In this document: positions 5,412 through 8,861 of the stretch, in pieces
Layout of the letters: every line of letters begins with the position of its first letter
Position numbering within the stretch: position 1 is the first letter of the stretch
NCBI GenBank assembly: GCA_023402915.1
Contig: JAEYFO010000299.1
Location: forward strand, 1-8,861
DNA length: 8,861 nucleotides
Reading direction: 5' to 3'
Source: Bacillota bacterium
GTDB taxonomy: Bacteria; Bacillota; Clostridia; Christensenellales; CALWSW01
The notes under the pieces: model-generated
Databases searched by the model: none
Told to the model about the DNA's origin: nothing
What the model saw: the letters and a program-made list of their open reading frames with translations, nothing else
Position numbers and translations under genes: made by a program

Positions 5412-6029
5412 TCACAGCGCTTCCACCGCCCGGGCAAAGCCCTCAAACACCAGCGCCATGGACACCGAGCCGGGATCCGCGTAGCCGAGGGTGCGCTCGC
5501 CGTAGCTCTTGGCGCGGCCGAATTTGGAGGTGAATTCCTTCGTTTTGTCCGAACCGGCCTTCGCCGCGTCCGCCGCCGCCCGCAGGAACGCCCTGACGTC
5601 GTCGCCGCCGGCCTGAATGGCCTCGTTGGCGGGAATGAGCGCGTCCATCATGGTCTTGTCGCCCACCTTCGCGCCGGAGAGCGCGTCGAGCTTGTCGAAC
5701 GCCGCCTGAAACATGGCCTTGACCATGGCCGCGTCGCAGTCGCCCTCGCCCACGCCGCGGGCAAAGCCGCCGAAGAACGTGCCGTACAGCGGGCAGGCAG
5801 AGCCGCCCGGCAGGCTGCGCAGCTTCTTGCCGACGGTCTTGAACAGCCCGGCCGTGTCGCTCGCCGCCGCGCATTCGTCAAGGATCAGCCCGCCGATCTT
5901 GCTGACCGTGATGCCGTGATCGCCGTCGCCGATGCGCGCGTCCAGCTCGGAGAGCATGTGCTCGTTTTCCTGAAACAGGTGCGCCGTCGTCTCCAGCATG
6001 GATTTCCAGTTGTCAAACGTGAGTATCAT
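5412..6029 (-). CDS. DhaL-family ADP-binding kinase subunit (second set)
   Basis: This is the nucleotide-binding partner expected for the DhaK-like protein encoded just downstream. The 205-residue product has normal DhaL length. Asp30, Asp35, Asp37 and His38 (LDARIGDGDHG) are the Mg-nucleotide ligands at the E. coli DhaL positions. They are followed by GGSACPLYGTFFGG around 90-103, VGDKTMMDAL and a C-terminal ADPGSVSMAL segment typical of the family's last helices. The start is the ATG at 6027-6029, with AAGGA at 6034-6038 and GGAGG at 6041-6045 upstream. A TTG at 6087-6089 would add 20 residues without a ribosome binding site and not like DhaL. It is the first gene after a clear promoter, so the order here is L then K, opposite to the first set. 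Confidence 0.92.
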   Translation of the reverse strand: MILTFDNWKSMLETTAHLFQENEHMLSELDARIGDGDHGITVSKIGGLILDECAAASDTAGLFKTVGKKLRSLPGGSACPLYGTFFGGFARGVGEGDCDAAMVKAMFQAAFDKLDALSGAKVGDKTMMDALIPANEAIQAGGDDVRAFLRAAADAAKAGSDKTKEFTSKFGRAKSYGERTLGYADPGSVSMALVFEGFARAVEAL

Positions 6030-6146
6030 TTGTTCCTTTTCCTCCGGTATTTGGTTGTGTGGAAGAGAGAAAATTATTTTATCAGACAAAATATCCGGCA
6101 GAGTGTGGTTTGCTCAAAGGATTTGCGATTGCTTTCTTCATGAATT

Positions 6147-6176
6147 ATGATAAAACACGAGATTTACATTCGTCAA
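6147..6176 (-). promoter_or_regulatory. Predicted sigma-A promoter of dhaL2
   Basis: On the minus strand TTGACG (6176-6171) and TATCAT (6152-6147) are spaced by 18 bases in AT-rich DNA. Transcription should start near 6140, about 110 bases before dhaL2. About 30 bases upstream lies the palindrome ACATATGT (6206-6213), a possible operator for the SorC protein. Confidence 0.7.
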
Positions 6177-6315
6177 TTCTTTTTTATGGATTCGATTACT
6201 ATTTCACATATGTTCCATTTTGTTGAGGATTCAAATTTTCCCGATCAAAAAATTTCTGGCGGAAAAGTTTTGCCGGGAAATTCCGTCTGAATCCAAAAAG
6301 AAGAAAGCGTTCCAC
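6177..6315. promoter_or_regulatory. AT-rich region upstream of dhaL2, probable operator zone
   Basis: This part of the 370-base sorC-dhaL2 gap holds no gene. It has ACATATGT at 6206-6213, GGATTC twice (6188-6193 and 6227-6232) and a Noc-box-like site at 6268-6281. SorC-family regulators usually bind just upstream of or over the promoter they control, so this is where an operator would be expected. I cannot define one from a single sequence. Confidence 0.4.
6268..6281. promoter_or_regulatory. Noc-box-like site between sorC terminator and dhaL2 promoter
   Basis: TTTTGCCGGGAAAT matches the published Noc site ATTTCCCGGGAAAT at 12 of 14 positions (differences at 1 and 5). It is intergenic, about 3.2 kb from the site upstream of noc. 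Confidence 0.45.
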
Positions 6316-6344
6316 AAAAAAAGAAGAGGAAAGTTCCTCTTCTT
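6316..6344 (-). terminator. Intrinsic terminator of the sorC-like gene
   Basis: On the minus strand AAGAAGAGGAA (6344-6334), a two-base loop and TTCCTCTTCTT (6331-6321) form a perfect 11-pair stem. The stem end and following bases give a run of Ts down to 6316. It lies 56 bases past the stop codon and isolates the regulator from dhaL2, which has its own promoter. Confidence 0.88.
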
Positions 6345-6399
6345 GCGTTTGAACCGTTCGGAAGCCGTACAAGGCCGCGCAGCGCTTTGGAGAAAGGGC

Positions 6400-7371
6400 T
6401 CAGCCCCGCCTTCCGGCGGCCTCTTCCTTTGAGAGCTGTTCCCAAAGGGTCATGACCTGCCCGGCGACGGTTTCGTCCAGCACCATATGGGTGAACAGGC
6501 CGCTTCGCAGCGCGCCGAGGGCGGCGGAAGCGGGCAGGTTCCCGGAGCACAGCCCCAGCACACAGCGGGCGCGGCGCAGCTGGTCGGGCGCGATGCCGAT
6601 GCACCAGTCGTTTTCGCCGGAGATGAAGCGCCCCTGCACGTCGTAGAACCGGGACACCACAGCGCCCACGGCGCGTTTTTGGGAAAGCACCTTGCCAAAG
6701 CGGGCGGCCGTGGCCTGATCGGGCATGGTGGGGTACCCGCTCACGCGCACGACAGCCACGTCCAGCCCATTCCAGAGCGAGTGGGCGTCGCGGAAATTCT
6801 GCGTGGCGGCGAACAGCTCCCGGTCGGCCATGGAGCCGGGAAACGCGGGCGCAAACAGGCCGCAGGGTTCGTCGCCGGTTCTTTCGCAAAACAGCCGGAC
6901 GATCTCGTTGGGGTTGTAGCCGCGGTTGGAAACGTTGGACGTGCCGATGAGCGGCACGGCGCGCCCCCGCCGCTCCCGCGCGCCCTCAGGGAACTCCCGG
7001 GCGAAGCGGTCCACGAGCGAGCCCCAGCCCAAGCCGATGACGGCGGCTTTTTTGAGCGGTTCCTCCGCAAGGCGCATCGCCTGCGCGACGATGTTCAGCT
7101 CGCCGTCCTCCCCGGCGGTGCGGGGCACGACGACCGCGCCCGCAAGGCCGAAGGTCTCGCAAAGGGCTTTGGCGGCGTATTCGTTGTTTTTGAGCGGGGA
7201 ACGGATGATGACCGTCACGATCCCCAGCTTTTTCGCCTTTGCCAGGAGCTTGCTCACCAGCGGGCGGGAGACGTTGATTTCCCTGGCAATTTCATTTTGA
7301 CTGAGATTTTCCTCGTAATAGAGTCTGGAAACGAGGAGCAGCCGTTCGATTTCCTGCTCACTGGTATACAC
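6400..7371 (-). CDS. SorC/DeoR-type sugar-binding transcriptional regulator
   Basis: This is a 323-residue SorC-family regulator: an N-terminal helix-turn-helix and a C-terminal sugar-phosphate-binding domain. The DNA-binding part is RLYYEENLSQNEIAREINVS and onwards (16-47), closely like the DeoR/SorC consensus. The effector domain runs from about 60 to the end and includes GLGWGS (113-118) and the family's late segment around VLGLCSGN. Members usually sense a phosphorylated sugar made by the pathway they control, so a ketose phosphate formed by the neighbouring DhaL/DhaK-like kinase is a sensible effector; that is inference. I chose the GTG at 7369-7371, 11 bases from AGGGGG (7383-7388). No ATG begins closer to the HTH, and the frame open further upstream runs into gltX. 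The gene follows gltX by 16 bases and ends at a strong terminator. Confidence 0.88.
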   Translation of the reverse strand: MYTSEQEIERLLLVSRLYYEENLSQNEIAREINVSRPLVSKLLAKAKKLGIVTVIIRSPLKNNEYAAKALCETFGLAGAVVVPRTAGEDGELNIVAQAMRLAEEPLKKAAVIGLGWGSLVDRFAREFPEGARERRGRAVPLIGTSNVSNRGYNPNEIVRLFCERTGDEPCGLFAPAFPGSMADRELFAATQNFRDAHSLWNGLDVAVVRVSGYPTMPDQATAARFGKVLSQKRAVGAVVSRFYDVQGRFISGENDWCIGIAPDQLRRARCVLGLCSGNLPASAALGALRSGLFTHMVLDETVAGQVMTLWEQLSKEEAAGRRG

Positions 7372-7382
7372 GGAACGAAAAA

Positions 7383-7388
7383 CCCCCT
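7383..7388 (-). promoter_or_regulatory. Ribosome binding site deciding the GTG start of the sorC-like gene
   Basis: AGGGGG on the minus strand overlaps the gltX stop codon (TGA, 7390-7388) by one base. Its position supports translation restarting at the GTG of 7371 after gltX terminates. TTG codons further upstream, inside gltX, have no such site. Confidence 0.6.
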
Positions 7389-8830
7389 CAGTCAACCATG
7401 GCAAGACCGGCTTTGAGCCGCGCGAGGGATTCTTCCCGGCCAAGGAGCAGGCCGATCTCGATGGGGCCGCCGGGCGTGACGGACAGGCCGCTCAGGGCGA
7501 TGCGCACCGGCCAGAACACCGTGCCGGTCTTTCGCTCCGTGGCGGCGGCGTAGTTCATCAGGCAGTCGTGGATGGCGCTCTCCGTCCATTCGGGCAGGGC
7601 GGAAAGGGCGTCGATCACGTCGGTGAGGACGGCCCTGGCCACTTCGGGGCTGCACTTGGACTTTTTGTTGGTGAACAGCTCGATCTCATAGGGCAGGCGC
7701 TTCGTCAGAAACTCCACCTTTTCGGGGATCTGGGCGAAGTATTCCACCCGGGGCTGCATCATGCGGTCCAGAACGTCCAGATGCTCCCAGCCCGCCACGC
7801 CGGCCCGCTCATACCAGGGCAGGGCGTTTTTGCGGAAGTCCTCGGGGGAGAGCTCGCGCACGTATTCGCCGTTGAGCCAGGTGAGCTTGGCGTTGTCGAA
7901 GATGGCGGGGGATTTGCTCATGCCGCTGACGGAGAACGCCTCGATCAGCTCCTGCATGGAGAACTTTTCCTGATTGGTGCCGGGGTTCCAGCCCAGCAGG
8001 GCGATATAATTGACGATGGCTTCCATCAGATAGCCCTTTTTGCGGAAATCCTCATAGGAAGCGTCGCCGTCGCGCTTGGAGAGCTTTTTGTGCGCGTCCT
8101 TCATGATGGGGGTCATGTGGATATACTTGGGGATCTCCCAGCCGAACGCTTCATAAAGAAGGTTATACTTCGGGGTGGAAGAGAGGTACTCCATGCCGCG
8201 CATGACGTGGGTGATGCCCATGAGGTGGTCGTCGATGACGTTGGCGAAGTTATAGGTGGGCAGGCCGTCGGCCTTGATGAGGACGTTGTCGTCGAGCGTG
8301 TCGTTTTCAACGGTGATGGTACCGAAGATCTCGTCGGTGAAGGAGGTCTTTCCGGTGGTGGGGACGTTCTGGCGGATGACGTAGGGCACGCCCGCGTCCA
8401 GCCTGGCCTGCACTTCTTCCTTCGAGAGGTTCAGGCAATGCTTATCGTACTTGAACGTGCCGCCGGCCCTGGTCACGGCCTCGCGGCGCTCTTCCAGCTC
8501 TTCCTTCGTGCAGAAGCAGTAGTAGGCGTGGCCGCTTTCGACGAGCTGCTGCGCGTACGGGAGGTAGAGGGCTTTGCGCTCGGTCTGGACATAGGGGCCG
8601 ACGGGGCCGCCGATGTCGGGGCCTTCGTCCCAGTGCATGCCCACTTCCTTGAGCGTGTGATAGATGATCTCCGTCGCGCCTTCCACAAGGCGTTCCTGAT
8701 CGGTATCTTCGATGCGGAGGATGAACTGGCCGCCCTCATGCCGGGCGAACAGGTAGGCATACAGCGCCGAGCGCAGGTTGCCGATGTGCATATAGCCCGT
8801 CGGGCTGGGGGCAAAACGGGTGCGAACCAT
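7388..8830 (-). CDS. gltX: Glutamyl-tRNA synthetase
   Basis: This class I synthetase charges tRNA-Glu in the cytoplasm; in most clostridia it also mischarges tRNA-Gln for repair by GatCAB, though that is not shown here. The 480-residue product begins MVRTRFAPSPTGYMHIGN, with the HIGH-type motif at 15-18 (HIGN). The KMSKS-type motif is KLSKR at 249-253, in HKKLSKRDG. The catalytic region is followed by the alpha-helical anticodon-binding part to the end. A possible zinc site has Cys105, Cys107 and Cys132; the fourth ligand, His in E. coli, is Asn134 here, so zinc may be absent. The ATG at 8828-8830 has AAGGAG at 8839-8844. The length is normal. Only 31 bases of upstream sequence are visible, so its promoter cannot be judged. 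It appears to be co-transcribed with the downstream regulator. Confidence 0.97.
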   Translation of the reverse strand: MVRTRFAPSPTGYMHIGNLRSALYAYLFARHEGGQFILRIEDTDQERLVEGATEIIYHTLKEVGMHWDEGPDIGGPVGPYVQTERKALYLPYAQQLVESGHAYYCFCTKEELEERREAVTRAGGTFKYDKHCLNLSKEEVQARLDAGVPYVIRQNVPTTGKTSFTDEIFGTITVENDTLDDNVLIKADGLPTYNFANVIDDHLMGITHVMRGMEYLSSTPKYNLLYEAFGWEIPKYIHMTPIMKDAHKKLSKRDGDASYEDFRKKGYLMEAIVNYIALLGWNPGTNQEKFSMQELIEAFSVSGMSKSPAIFDNAKLTWLNGEYVRELSPEDFRKNALPWYERAGVAGWEHLDVLDRMMQPRVEYFAQIPEKVEFLTKRLPYEIELFTNKKSKCSPEVARAVLTDVIDALSALPEWTESAIHDCLMNYAAATERKTGTVFWPVRIALSGLSVTPGGPIEIGLLLGREESLARLKAGLAMVD

Positions 8831-8861
8831 TGCAAATTCTCCTTATGGTTTAGTCAGGGGA

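Noticed and set aside
6030..6089. TTG start adding 20 residues to dhaL2
   Set aside because: It has no ribosome binding site, and DhaL similarity begins at the ATG of 6029.

Overview
This window most likely comes from a Gram-positive, Firmicutes/Clostridia-type bacterium, plausibly a GC-rich gut clostridium. The evidence is a Noc-type (not chromosomal ParB-type) nucleoid-occlusion protein, AGGAGG-like ribosome binding sites before nearly every gene, a SorC-family regulator beside split DhaK/DhaL kinase genes, and GC-rich coding sequence with AT-rich intergenic DNA. The genus assignment is inference. Every credible gene lies on the minus strand, so transcription runs from high to low coordinates.

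In transcription order the layout is as follows. gltX (glutamyl-tRNA synthetase, 8830-7388) is followed 16 bases later by a SorC-family regulator (7371-6400) that ends at a clear intrinsic terminator. Next come a promoter and dhaL2 (6029-5412), a 222-base hairpin-rich spacer with a terminator-like stem, and dhaK2 (5189-4173). A gene-free stretch of about 1.1 kb (4172-3047) follows. It holds perfect hairpins, two nearly identical 80-base repeats that each carry a terminator-like stem, and a compact multi-stem element at 3373-3535. After it come noc (3046-2135), a promoter, dhaK1 (1816-827), a 365-base spacer with another terminator-like stem, and dhaL1 (461 to beyond the left edge).

The metabolic theme is phosphorylation of a short ketose by two separate DhaK+DhaL sets. 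DhaK1 is canonical and keeps the positions expected for dihydroxyacetone. DhaK2 keeps the covalent-binding and catalytic His/Asp residues but has changed several neighbouring active-site positions, so a different ketose substrate is plausible. The adjacent SorC protein is a good candidate regulator of dhaL2-dhaK2. No DhaM phosphoryl donor is present here; one could lie left of position 1.

The most interesting non-coding signals are: (1) sequences close to the published 14-bp Noc binding site, one 50 bases upstream of noc and another before the dhaL2 promoter, suggesting Noc autoregulation and local Noc loading; (2) long spacers with terminator-like stems separating dhaK from dhaL in both sets, suggesting uneven expression of the two subunits; (3) a three-way-junction-like element at 3437-3535 with further stems beside it, a candidate structured RNA or small mobile repeat.
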